Source of the DNA: Sphingomonas jatrophae
Lineage (GTDB): Bacteria > Pseudomonadota > Alphaproteobacteria > Sphingomonadales > Sphingomonadaceae
Direction of reading: 5' to 3'
Length of the DNA: 64,000 nt
NCBI RefSeq assembly: GCF_900113315.1
Contig: NZ_FOZG01000002.1
Span: 930,001-994,000 of the forward strand
Each line of letters starts with the position of its first letter. The stretch's first letter is position 1. The position numbers and the translations under genes are program-made. Of the stretch, positions 9,931-17,925 are shown piece by piece. A model generated the notes under the pieces. It ran no database searches, was not told the DNA's origin, and was given only the letters and a program-made list of their open reading frames with translations.

Positions 9931-11750
9931 CGGGCGAAATTTCCTTCCAACGGCGTCTCGAACACGCACTCGGTGAAGCTGTTGACGGTGGTGAATTCGG
10001 CGAGGAACTGCTCCAGCACCGCGGCGAACAGGAACATGCGGCCATTGTCGAAGCCGGCATCGTCGAGGCGCAGCGTGATGCGCAGGCCCCGCGCCACCGC
10101 CATCCGGTCCAGCCCCGGCACGCGCCGCGTCACCATCCGCGCGCGCACGCCCGTCACCGCATCGATCTGGCGCCGCAGCCCCGGATCGTCCTGCCGGCCG
10201 TAGAGCGCGAGGTGATCGCGCAGCACCGACGGATCGTCGCGGTCGATCGGCGCCAGGGTCGCGTAATTGGGGGTGAGGTGCCCCAACACGCGCCACGCCG
10301 CGTCGTTCAGCCCCATGGGCGGGCGCGGCTTGGTCGGCGCGCGGACGACGCGCACGCGCGTCACCGGAAAGCCGGTCAGCTGGAAGTGGCTGTCGCCGCG
10401 AAAGGTCAGCGTCTCGGGCAGCTCGCGATTAGTAACGAGGCCGCGCACCGCCAGCTCGTTGATCCCCTCCAGCCGCTCCGCCTCGCCGGGGGCGGTGATG
10501 CTGATCCACGTCTCGGTGCCGACATAGTCGGAGCGCCGCCGCACCCTTTGCTCGCGCGTAGATAAGCGCCGCGTGCGGATCTGCGTCGTGTAGAACAGCG
10601 CATCCCGCCAGTCGTAGAGCAGTGCGCCGAACGCATAGAGCGGCGCCACCGGCCGCGGATCGGCATTGTCGCGCCCGAACGCCTTGACCTCGGTCAGCCG
10701 GAACAGCTCGTAATCGAGCGGCCGAGTGCGGTCGGGAATGATGTGGAACTCATGCTCGAACGGCGTCACCGGCACGCGGCCGAGCTGCATCTCGAACAGG
10801 TTGATCGCAGGCGTGGCGAACAGCTTGAGGTTGGCCGGCTCCACCGCGCCGGTAAGCGCCGGCGCGTTGCGGCCGAACAGGATGACGATGTCGCACTGCT
10901 CGTCGCATTTCGCGAAGCCCTTGGCCAGGTCGGTCAGCGTGACGAACAGGAAGCGCTCAGGGCAGGCGAAATATTCGCTGAGCAGGCGATAGCCGCGGAA
11001 GCTCCGCTGCTCCGCCGGCAGCAGCGCCTCGTCGTCGCCGAAGCCGTGCTGGCGCGGCAGGTCCAGCCGCCGCCACTCCGCCTCCTTGCCCGGCGGCCCG
11101 GCGAGCACCGCCAGCGACTCGCCTGCAATCTGGCGGTAAAGCTCGCCCGGTATCGCTTCCGATCCGTCGAGATAGACGGGCAGCTCGCTGATCGGCAGGT
11201 TGGCCAGCGGCACCTTGGCGGTCGATGCGATGCGCAGGCGAAGCCCCGCCTCGGCGCGCACGTTGGCGCGGCCGGCATAGGCCGCCACCGCCGCGCGGGA
11301 ACTCAGATATTCCGCCTCGACGATCTTCACCGGCCAGAGCTTCACCTCATGGCCGGTACGGAAGGTGACGGGCGCGCCACCCTGATCCTCGGCGATGGCG
11401 ACCAGCTCGGTCTGGCGCGGTACGGCGACGCCCGCGGCAAGGCCGGGATCGCTGTCCAGCGGCTCCAGCTGCACGACGGCGATCGACGGCGTCGGCGCGA
11501 GATAATGCGGCTGGATCGCCTGCAGCAGATGCTCGGTGAATTGCGGATATTGATCCTGCAGCTTCAGCTGCACGCGCGCATTGAGGAAGGCGACGCCCTC
11601 CATTAGCCGCTCGACATAGGGGTCGGGGTCGGTCGGGGTCTTCAGCCCCAACCGGCCGGCGACCGTCTCATGCTCCTCGCCGAATTCGCGCGCGGTCTCG
11701 CGCAGATAGGCGAGTTCCTCATTGTATGCGCGCAGCAGCCGCGGATCCAT
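9894..11750 (-). CDS. tssF: T6SS baseplate protein TssF
   Basis: A 618-residue baseplate wedge protein (ImpG/VasA family). The diagnostic start MDPRLLRAYNEELAYLRE and the following ALQ-type sequence LKLQDQYPQFTEHLLQAIQPHYLAPTPS are strongly conserved in TssF. Further on, LPVYLDG, the ERFLFV strand and the C-terminal GNFARWPPR fit the family. It starts 11 bases after the tssE stop and overlaps tssG at its end, so tssE-tssF-tssG are a tightly coupled baseplate module. Confidence 0.96.
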   Translation of the reverse strand: MDPRLLRAYNEELAYLRETAREFGEEHETVAGRLGLKTPTDPDPYVERLMEGVAFLNARVQLKLQDQYPQFTEHLLQAIQPHYLAPTPSIAVVQLEPLDSDPGLAAGVAVPRQTELVAIAEDQGGAPVTFRTGHEVKLWPVKIVEAEYLSSRAAVAAYAGRANVRAEAGLRLRIASTAKVPLANLPISELPVYLDGSEAIPGELYRQIAGESLAVLAGPPGKEAEWRRLDLPRQHGFGDDEALLPAEQRSFRGYRLLSEYFACPERFLFVTLTDLAKGFAKCDEQCDIVILFGRNAPALTGAVEPANLKLFATPAINLFEMQLGRVPVTPFEHEFHIIPDRTRPLDYELFRLTEVKAFGRDNADPRPVAPLYAFGALLYDWRDALFYTTQIRTRRLSTREQRVRRRSDYVGTETWISITAPGEAERLEGINELAVRGLVTNRELPETLTFRGDSHFQLTGFPVTRVRVVRAPTKPRPPMGLNDAAWRVLGHLTPNYATLAPIDRDDPSVLRDHLALYGRQDDPGLRRQIDAVTGVRARMVTRRVPGLDRMAVARGLRITLRLDDAGFDNGRMFLFAAVLEQFLAEFTTVNSFTECVFETPLEGNFARWPPRIGRRHNI

Positions 11751-11761
11751 CGGCGCGCCGC

Positions 11762-12298
11762 TCAGCCGCTGATCTCGACCGCGGCGGTATCCGGGTCGAC
11801 TGCGGTGGTGAAGGTGACGGGCATCGGGTGCGCCGCGGCGATCACGTCGCCGTGGATGGCAAACCGCACCGCGCCGTCGCCAAACTCATTCTCCTGCGGC
11901 TCGACGACCAGAGAGCTGTCGTCGATGCGCGGCTCGAAGGTTCGGATCGCGTTGCGCACGTCGCGCGCGCGCTGAACGATGATGCGGCGCGTGATCGCCC
12001 GCCCCGCCAGATCGGGCACGCCATAGTTCAAGACAGACGTCTGCACGTGCGGATAGGGTTCCAGATCGACGGCGGCGCCCAGCTGCGTGGTGTTGAGCAG
12101 CCAGGCGATCTCGCGCCGCACGGTGACGCGCAGCGCCTCCTCGTTGAACCGCTCGACCTTGGGCACCGCATAGGTGCGCATCGTCTCGCGGCTGACGGAG
12201 GTGACGCGCCCCTCGCCCTGGTCGATCAGGCCTTCCATGTCGTTGCCCGAGACGAGCTTGTCGAACAGGGTCGCGCGCGCGCGGGGAGGCAGGGCCAT
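11762..12298 (-). CDS. tssE: T6SS baseplate protein TssE (gp25-like)
   Basis: A 178-residue homologue of phage T4 gp25, the baseplate wedge that nucleates sheath polymerisation. Visible signatures are the N-terminal ATLFDKLV, the conserved REIAWLLNTT, the LNYGVPDLAGR loop, and the C-terminal IRTFEPRI followed by a beta-rich region. The E-P-R sequence after IRTF is the classic gp25 motif. I chose the ATG at 12298 (MALPPRARAT) because the frame upstream is antisense-like filler from tagJ. It begins 8 bases after the tagJ stop and ends 11 bases before tssF. Confidence 0.94.
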   Translation of the reverse strand: MALPPRARATLFDKLVSGNDMEGLIDQGEGRVTSVSRETMRTYAVPKVERFNEEALRVTVRREIAWLLNTTQLGAAVDLEPYPHVQTSVLNYGVPDLAGRAITRRIIVQRARDVRNAIRTFEPRIDDSSLVVEPQENEFGDGAVRFAIHGDVIAAAHPMPVTFTTAVDPDTAAVEISG

Positions 12299-12306
12299 GG
12301 CGCGGC

Positions 12307-13095
12307 TCAGGCGAAGCTGAGCGCGCGGAGTTCCAGCAGGCCCCGCTCCTCGCCGCCCGACAGCGCGAGCAGGTGCTGGCCCGATCCCGCCTCGCCCACC
12401 GGCGTCTCGCGCCAGCTGGTCGCGCGGGCCAGCCGCTCGGCGCCATCGGTCGAATGCTCGGTGCCGGGATAGCGCGCGGGCAGCATGCCGGCGACGGACT
12501 GGCCGTTCTTCCAGCCGATCTGCACCGGATACCAGACGATGTCGCGCAGATCCTTCGGACCTTCGCTGGTGATCTTCTCGACGGCGGAGAAGGGGACCAG
12601 CCCATATTGGCCCGCGATGATCGCCTCGAACGTGGGGCCGAACCGCGCATCGGCGTCGGCGATCCAGTCGAATGCGATGCCGTCCAGCGTGCCCGGCGTA
12701 TCGGGTGCGGCGTCGAAGGCGCGGCCGCGCGCATCGTCGGCGGCATTCGCCTCGCCGCAGGCGGCCAGCTTGATCGCCTCGGCGATGTCCTTGGCCCAGT
12801 CGGCCTCGCGCGTCAGGATCGGCGCGGTGGCGGTGCCGTCGAACACGGCGCTGCGGAAGATCTCCGCCTCCAGCGCCTGGTTGTAGGCGACGGCCAGCAT
12901 CTGCGCCTCGGCCGACAATTTGGCGAGCAGGTCGAGATGGGTGCGCGCCTTGGTCCATTCGCCGGCGACGGCCATCAGCTGGAAAAGAAAGATGCGCGCC
13001 TCCGGATCACCGGGGCGCGCACGGACGACCTCGACGAGCGCGGCACGCGCCCCGTCGAGATCGCCCTGGCGAAGCAGCTCGTCCGCGGACGGCAT
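12307..13095 (-). CDS. tagJ: T6SS accessory protein TagJ/ImpE
   Basis: A 262-residue protein of the ImpE/SciE family. The N-terminal half is TPR-like and helical ([28 protein letters not shown]), with the family-typical [12 protein letters not shown]; the C-terminal half has [26 protein letters not shown], strongly conserved in ImpE. TagJ binds the sheath protein TssB and is thought to help recruit ClpV in some T6SS clades. It sits between hcp and tssE, the usual place. Confidence 0.92.
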   Translation of the reverse strand: MPSADELLRQGDLDGARAALVEVVRARPGDPEARIFLFQLMAVAGEWTKARTHLDLLAKLSAEAQMLAVAYNQALEAEIFRSAVFDGTATAPILTREADWAKDIAEAIKLAACGEANAADDARGRAFDAAPDTPGTLDGIAFDWIADADARFGPTFEAIIAGQYGLVPFSAVEKITSEGPKDLRDIVWYPVQIGWKNGQSVAGMLPARYPGTEHSTDGAERLARATSWRETPVGEAGSGQHLLALSGGEERGLLELRALSFA

Positions 13096-13122
13096 GATCT
13101 TCGTCTCTTTACGCGTTCAGGC

Positions 13123-13635
13123 TCAGGCCGACTTCGGCGCTTCGCCTTCCAGCACTTCCTTGTTGACCTTGAGGTCCCAGCCGCCCTTCGACGCGGCGCC
13201 GAGGTTGCCGTCCTGGTCCTGCGGCTTGTACTCGAAGAAGATCGAGGTGTAGTTGAACTTCACCGTCTCGGTCGCTTCTTCTTCGCCGTTCTGCGTGAAC
13301 TCGGAGATCAGCACGCCCTTGAACGTGACGGTCATGAATTCCTTGGGGCTGCCGCCGGCCTTGCGCAGGCGCAGCGCGACCTTGTCGAAGTGGGTGCCCG
13401 AGGCGCAGTGCTTCATCAGCTGCGGCGAGGCGGAGTCGGTCGCCTTGGTGAAGGTGAAGTCGTCGAACTCGGCCTTGCCGGCGCCGAGGCCCGAACCGGT
13501 CGAGGAGGTGCCCTTCTGGCGGACCGCGAACTCATAGTTCAGGATGTGCATGCACTTCTTGAACTTGTCGTCCATCGACTCGCCGTCGATCTTCTTGTTC
13601 GAGATCTGGAAGTCCAGGTATGAGTCAACGGCCAT
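13123..13635 (-). CDS. hcp: T6SS inner tube protein Hcp (TssD)
   Basis: The 170-residue subunit that stacks as hexameric rings to form the expelled T6SS tube and can carry effectors in its lumen. It starts MAVDSYLDFQISNKKIDGES, contains the Hcp-typical KHCASGTHFDKVALRLRKAGG-like segment near its middle, and a VKFNYTSIFFEYKPQ strand near the C terminus. No C-terminal effector extension is present. It lies between tssC and tagJ, separated from tssC by a structured 124-base gap that may allow separate control of this abundantly needed protein. Confidence 0.95.
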   Translation of the reverse strand: MAVDSYLDFQISNKKIDGESMDDKFKKCMHILNYEFAVRQKGTSSTGSGLGAGKAEFDDFTFTKATDSASPQLMKHCASGTHFDKVALRLRKAGGSPKEFMTVTFKGVLISEFTQNGEEEATETVKFNYTSIFFEYKPQDQDGNLGAASKGGWDLKVNKEVLEGEAPKSA

Positions 13636-13702
13636 TTCAGAAACTCCCGCTTTTTACTTTGGCCGGAAGAGGCCGGCCGCCTTGAATTTGCTTTTAGAGG
13701 TG

Positions 13703-13748
13703 GGTGCCGAGTCCGACAGTGACTTTCATCACCGGAAAGCCCGGCACC
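13703..13748. promoter_or_regulatory. Structured intergenic region between tssC and hcp
   Basis: The 124-base gap between the tssC stop and the hcp start holds a 7-base perfect inverted repeat, GGTGCCG at 13703-13709 and CGGCACC at 13742-13748, enclosing a smaller GTGA...TCAC hairpin. On the minus strand, where the genes are transcribed, no T-run follows, so it is not a simple terminator; it could be an RNA-stability element or partial attenuator that sets Hcp level relative to the sheath. On the plus strand a CTTTTTTCT run follows. Confidence 0.35.
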
Positions 13749-13759
13749 AAACTTTTTTC

Positions 13760-15235
13760 TTATGCCTTGGGCAGACGCGAAGTCATGCTCATCGAAATAT
13801 CCAGCCCCTCGAGCTGGTAATGCGGCACGAACAGGAACTTGCCCTTGTAGTAACCCGGGTTTTCCTCGTCCGCGACGATCTCGACCTTGGCGTCCTTCAG
13901 CGGCAGGCGCGCCTTCATTTCCTCGGACGAGCTGTCGGGCTGCGCGTCGACATATTGCAGCACCCAGCTGTTCAGGTCGGCGGCGAGGCGCGGCGCCTCG
14001 CGCGTGCTGCCCACCCAGTCGCGCACCATGCACTTCAGGTAGTGCGCGAAGCGGCACGACGCGAAGATGTACGGCAGGCGCGAGGAGAGGTTGGCGTTCG
14101 CCGTCGCCGCCGGATCCTCATACTGGCGCGGCGCATTCAGCGTCTGCGCCCCAATGAAGGTCGCCTGGTCGGTATTCTTGCGGTGGACCAGCGCCATCAG
14201 GCCCGCCTTGCTCAGCTCCGCCTCGCGGCGGTCGGAGATGGCGATCTCGGTCGGGCACTTCATGTCCACGCCGCCATCGTCGGTCGGGAAGGTGGCGGTG
14301 GGCAGGCCCTCGACGGTGCCGCCCGATTCGACGCCGCGGATGCGCGTCGTCCAGCCATAGGTCTTGAACGCCTCGGTGATGCGCGTGCCCATCGCATAGG
14401 CCGCATTCAGCCACAGATGGTTGTCGTGGCTGCCGCCGGCATCCTCCTCGAACGCGAAATCCTCGACCGGGTTGGTCTTGGCGCCGTAGAGCGGACGGCC
14501 GAGGAAGCGCGGCATGGTCAGCGCCATGTAGCGGCTGTCGGGCGTGTCGCGGAACGAGCGCCACGCGGCATAATCGGTCGCGTCGAACTGCTTGGCGATG
14601 TCGCGCGGATTGCTGAGTTCCTGCCAGCTTTCCATGCCGAGCAGGCCCGGCGCCGCCGCGGCGATGAAGGGCGCATGCGCCGCCGCACCGATCTTCGACA
14701 GGCCCTTCAGCACCTCCAGGTCGGGCGCCGAATGGTCGAACTGGTAATCGCACACGAACGAGCCATAGGGCTGGCCGCCCAGCTGGCCGAACTCGCTCTC
14801 GTAAATCTTCTTGAACAGCGGGCTCTGATCCCACGACGCGTCGCGGAACTGGCGGAACATCTTGCGGCACTCATCCTTGCCGATGTTCAGCACGCGGATC
14901 TTCAGGTCCGTGCCCGTGGAGGTGTTCATCACCATGTAGTTCAGGCCGCGCCACGCCGATTCCAGCTTCTGGAAATCGGGGTGATGCATGATCAGGTTGA
15001 CCTGCTCGGTCAGCTTGCGATCGAGCGCCGAGCGCATCGCGTCCATCGTCGTGAACACGTCTTCGCCGATCACGTTGGAATCGGCGAGCGCCTGCTGCGC
15101 CATCGTGGCGACGGCCGCCTCGATGCGGCTGGCCTTGGTGTCATCCTGCGGCTTGAACTCCTTCTGGAGGAGCGCGGAGAAATCGTCGAGCGCGACCGCT
15201 TCCGGTGCGCCACCCTGCTCGAGCTGGGTTGCCAT
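13760..15235 (-). CDS. tssC: T6SS contractile sheath large subunit TssC (VipB)
   Basis: The 491-residue large sheath protein that co-assembles with TssB around the Hcp tube and contracts to fire it. Conserved TssC stretches are visible: LIMHHPDFQKLESAWRGL near residue 85, YGSFVCDYQFDHS, the ISDRREAELSKAGLMAL segment, SSRLPYIFASCRFAHYLK, and the C-terminal FLFVPHYQLEGLDISMSM. It starts 41 bases after tssB. Length is standard. Confidence 0.97.
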   Translation of the reverse strand: MATQLEQGGAPEAVALDDFSALLQKEFKPQDDTKASRIEAAVATMAQQALADSNVIGEDVFTTMDAMRSALDRKLTEQVNLIMHHPDFQKLESAWRGLNYMVMNTSTGTDLKIRVLNIGKDECRKMFRQFRDASWDQSPLFKKIYESEFGQLGGQPYGSFVCDYQFDHSAPDLEVLKGLSKIGAAAHAPFIAAAAPGLLGMESWQELSNPRDIAKQFDATDYAAWRSFRDTPDSRYMALTMPRFLGRPLYGAKTNPVEDFAFEEDAGGSHDNHLWLNAAYAMGTRITEAFKTYGWTTRIRGVESGGTVEGLPTATFPTDDGGVDMKCPTEIAISDRREAELSKAGLMALVHRKNTDQATFIGAQTLNAPRQYEDPAATANANLSSRLPYIFASCRFAHYLKCMVRDWVGSTREAPRLAADLNSWVLQYVDAQPDSSSEEMKARLPLKDAKVEIVADEENPGYYKGKFLFVPHYQLEGLDISMSMTSRLPKA

Positions 15236-15276
15236 GGTCGTGAACTCCCGAATGTCGTTGGCGTGTGGCCGCGCGA

Positions 15277-15801
15277 TCAGGCCTGCGGCTCGTCGGCGGA
15301 GGCGGCCTCACCCGCGGGCTTGGCGGCGGCGAGCGCCTTCATCAGCGACGGATCCTTCAGCACCTTGTCGAGCAGGTCCTGCGCGCCGTCCTTGCCGTCC
15401 ATGTAGAGCATGAGGTCGTTAAGCTCGCGCCGCGCGTCGAGCAGCTTGGCCAGCGCCGGCACCTTCTTGGCGATCGCACCCGGATCGAAATCGTCCATCG
15501 ACTTGAAGGTCAGGTCGACGGCCAGCTTGCCCTCGCCCGTCAGCGTATTCTCGACGTTGAACGCCGCGCGCGGCGCGATCGCGGCCATGCGCTGGTCGAA
15601 ATTGTCCATGTCGAACTCGACGAAGTCGCGCTTGTCGAGGCTCTTCTTCTCGACATGGCTCTTGCCCGACAGGTCGGACAGCACGCCCATGACGAACGGC
15701 AGCGAGACCTTCTGGCGCGAGCCGAACGTCTCGACCTCATATTCGATGTGGACGCGAGGCGCCCGGTTTTCCTTGATGAAACGCTGGCCGCTTTTCGACA
15801 T
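15277..15801 (-). CDS. tssB: T6SS contractile sheath small subunit TssB (VipA)
   Basis: The 174-residue small sheath subunit, partner of TssC. It begins MSKSGQRFIKENRAPRVHIEYEVE, a well-conserved TssB opening, followed by LPFVMGVLSDLSG and the FDNFDQR-like segment FDMDNFDQRMAAI. The helix that in other systems binds ClpV or TagJ is in the C-terminal half, which is Ala/Lys-rich here. It lies 116 bases downstream of tssA and 41 bases upstream of tssC. Confidence 0.96.
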   Translation of the reverse strand: MSKSGQRFIKENRAPRVHIEYEVETFGSRQKVSLPFVMGVLSDLSGKSHVEKKSLDKRDFVEFDMDNFDQRMAAIAPRAAFNVENTLTGEGKLAVDLTFKSMDDFDPGAIAKKVPALAKLLDARRELNDLMLYMDGKDGAQDLLDKVLKDPSLMKALAAAKPAGEAASADEPQA

Positions 15802-15917
15802 CGTGAACCCCCTCGATCTCGTCGGGGAGGCCCTTGCCGCCCGGACGGTCTGCCTTGCCTGAGATTAATCCAAGAGCAGGTCTGCTACAATCTGCTCCGC
15901 GTCTTTATTCGTCTCGC

Positions 15918-16952
15918 TCAATAGTCCGAGCGTTGTGAGACGAGAATGCGCTTAACGTCGTCCAAGGCGCCGGACGCTATGTCTTCCAGCACAGTGAGGA
16001 AATCGGCGTTGACCCATTCGCGCGCCCGGTTGAGCGCCAGCGGCACGGGGGAAGACGGTTCGCGCCGCTGATAATAGCCGACGATCGCGTCGAGCGCGCG
16101 CAGCACGTCCTCGCGGCTGTTGACGCCGCCGGAGAAAGCCGGCCCGCCCGAAGCACCGCCACCGCTGCCGCTGTCGAAGCTGCCGGCATAGGCCGCTGCA
16201 TCGTCGTCGCCCGCCTCGGCCGCATCCTCCTCGCCCGCATCCGCGCCGGTGCTGGTGAAGGCGGCGATGCCGCGGCGGATCTCGTTCAGCGCATCATAGG
16301 TCGGCTGGAAATTGGTGCCGGTATCGCCATCGGCATTGGCCACCATCACCCGGTCGGCGCGCTTGATGCCGTCGATGATGTTGTCGATCTGCTGCAGGAT
16401 CTCGCCGAGGCCCTCGTCGCCGATATCCTCGAGCGCGGCGCGGAACATGCCATAGCCATCCTCGCTCGCCCCGCCCTCGCGGAAGCGGGCGAAGTCGGCG
16501 CCCGAAAAAACGCCGAGACGCGGGTGGCGCAGCACCGGCAATTTCTTCAGCGGCCCGAGGAATTCGCCGATGCGCGTCAGCGACTCGGTCGGCCCCTTGC
16601 GGCCCTGGAAGCCGTATTCGTCGAGCTGCGGGTGGACGTCGGGCCAATAATCCTCGAACAGCCCGCCGAGGAATTGCGCACCCGCCTCGACTACGTCGAG
16701 CTGGCCCGCCTTGGCGCCCGCGCGCGCCAGATAGACGGCCAGCCACACGTCCTTGGTCTGCGCGCTCTGCTCGACGATCGCGTTGATCGTGCTGCGCCAG
16801 TCGACCTCGACTTCGGGCGCGTCATCGTCGTCGCTGACCGAGCGCTCGAACGCGCTCTCGATCTGGATGCGTCCATCGTCGTAGGACAGGTCTTCGCCGA
16901 CGCGGCTGTCGCCATCGACGGGTGCCAACAATAACGCGACATCAACCGCCAT
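15918..16952 (-). CDS. tssA: T6SS cap/priming protein TssA (ImpA family)
   Basis: A 344-residue TssA with the ImpA N-terminal domain (about residues 10-170), seen in LLAPVDGDSRVGEDLSYDD, DVWLAVYLARAG and FLGGLFEDYWPDVHPQLDE. The C-terminal third follows a Gly/Ser/Asp-rich linker and contains SREDVLRALDAIVGYYQRREPSSPVP, typical of the shorter TssA class. TssA primes tube and sheath assembly at the baseplate or caps the distal sheath end, depending on class. A hairpin terminator for the upstream ompA-like gene lies before it, so tssA probably has its own promoter in 16953-17029. Confidence 0.93.
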   Translation of the reverse strand: MAVDVALLLAPVDGDSRVGEDLSYDDGRIQIESAFERSVSDDDDAPEVEVDWRSTINAIVEQSAQTKDVWLAVYLARAGAKAGQLDVVEAGAQFLGGLFEDYWPDVHPQLDEYGFQGRKGPTESLTRIGEFLGPLKKLPVLRHPRLGVFSGADFARFREGGASEDGYGMFRAALEDIGDEGLGEILQQIDNIIDGIKRADRVMVANADGDTGTNFQPTYDALNEIRRGIAAFTSTGADAGEEDAAEAGDDDAAAYAGSFDSGSGGGASGGPAFSGGVNSREDVLRALDAIVGYYQRREPSSPVPLALNRAREWVNADFLTVLEDIASGALDDVKRILVSQRSDY

Positions 16953-17029
16953 GGTCGCACCCCCCGGTACGCTTCACCCGTGACGCGATCGCCAACCCCC
17001 GCGATCCGCCACCCGATACCTTTGAAACC

Positions 17030-17057
17030 AAAACGGCCGCGGGATCAACCGCGGCCG
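17030..17057 (-). terminator. Rho-independent terminator downstream of the ompA-like gene
   Basis: On the minus strand, 15 bases after the ompA-like stop codon, a perfect 9-base stem (CGGCCGCGG / CCGCGGCCG) with a 6-base loop is followed by TTTT. This is the best intrinsic terminator in the window. It suggests that the OmpA protein can be transcribed separately from tssA-clpV. Confidence 0.75.
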
Positions 17058-17071
17058 CCTTGGCTTAACCA

Positions 17072-17749
17072 TCAGCTGGCGGGAACGAACTGCACCCGCC
17101 GGTTCGCGGCCGCCGCCGCCGAGCGACCCGGCAGCGGCTTGTCGGGCCCGAAGCCCTTGGCGATCAGCCGGTCCTCGGCGATGCCCTGCGCCTTGAGGAA
17201 GTTCGCCACCGACTCGGCGCGCGCCTGCGACAGGCGGACATTCGCGTCACGATCGCCGCTCGCGTCGGTGTGCCCCTCGACGACGAACTTGCGCGAGGCC
17301 AGCGCCGGCAGCTGCAGCGCCTTGGCGAAGGCTTCCGCCTCGGCGCGGCCCTGCGGCGTCATCTCGGCGGAACCGAGGCCGAAGGTGATGCGCATGTCGA
17401 TGCCCTGCGGCGATGCCGGACGGGCGGGTGCCGCGACGGCAGCGGCCGCCGCTGCGCCGCGCGCGGGGCGGGCGACGGAGGCGACGCGGGTCGGCGCGGC
17501 GGGCCGTGCGGCCACGGGCTGCGCCTGGCGCGCCGGCGCGGTCGCCGCCTTCACCGTGCCCGGACGGGTGAAGCTGAACGCCGCTTCCTTCGGCAGCTCG
17601 ATGCCCGAGTCCGCCGACTCGGCAGCGCAGTCACCGGTCAGTTCGCAGACGACCTGTGCAGCGGAACGGCTCGCCTTCACCTGTGCCAGCGCCGCACCCG
17701 GCAGCGACAGAGCAGACAGGGACACGGCGACAACAATCGCGGACTTCAT
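17072..17749 (-). CDS. OmpA-family peptidoglycan-binding protein, T6SS-linked
   Basis: A 225-residue secreted protein. Residues 1-22 form a signal peptide ending AALAQ. The middle is an Ala/Pro/Arg-rich linker. The C-terminal OmpA-like domain (from about residue 120) shows ITFGLGSAEMTPQG, VEGHTDASGDRDANVRLSQARAE and the ending NRRVQFVPAS, which is the peptidoglycan-binding fold with the conserved Asp and Arg. No lipobox is present. Placed at the head of the sheath operon and divergent from vgrG, it may help anchor or accommodate the T6SS trans-envelope complex in the cell wall. TssJ is missing from this cluster, which makes such a role more plausible but not proven. Confidence 0.85.
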   Translation of the reverse strand: MKSAIVVAVSLSALSLPGAALAQVKASRSAAQVVCELTGDCAAESADSGIELPKEAAFSFTRPGTVKAATAPARQAQPVAARPAAPTRVASVARPARGAAAAAAVAAPARPASPQGIDMRITFGLGSAEMTPQGRAEAEAFAKALQLPALASRKFVVEGHTDASGDRDANVRLSQARAESVANFLKAQGIAEDRLIAKGFGPDKPLPGRSAAAAANRRVQFVPAS

Positions 17750-17925
17750 GGCTTGGAGCCCCCAAGACGGTTCGTTGATGATGGAGTCGATGATTACTTC
17801 CCATAATTCAAATCGTATGTGACCCGCAACACAAGAGATCCAAGTCAGGCGGGCGAGATTGCAACCGTCATTGGGTGGTGTAATTCGGTTCCGGGCGCCC
17901 GTGTGCGTCCGGCGGGGAGCGGGTA
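17750..17925. promoter_or_regulatory. Divergent intergenic region between ompA-like gene and vgrG
   Basis: A 176-base region between two divergent T6SS transcription units, so it must hold promoters for both. It contains a short AT-richer stretch around 17795-17820 (CCCATAATTCAAATCGTATG) that stands out from the GC-rich surroundings and is the likely promoter core. I cannot assign convincing -35/-10 pairs, and I see no clear -24/-12 sigma-54 site. Confidence 0.35.

Noticed and set aside
6418-10203. A 1261-codon plus-strand open frame opposite clpV and tssG
   Set aside because: It is Arg/His/Leu/Gln-rich antisense filler across two well-supported T6SS genes on the other strand, with no domain or ribosome-binding site.
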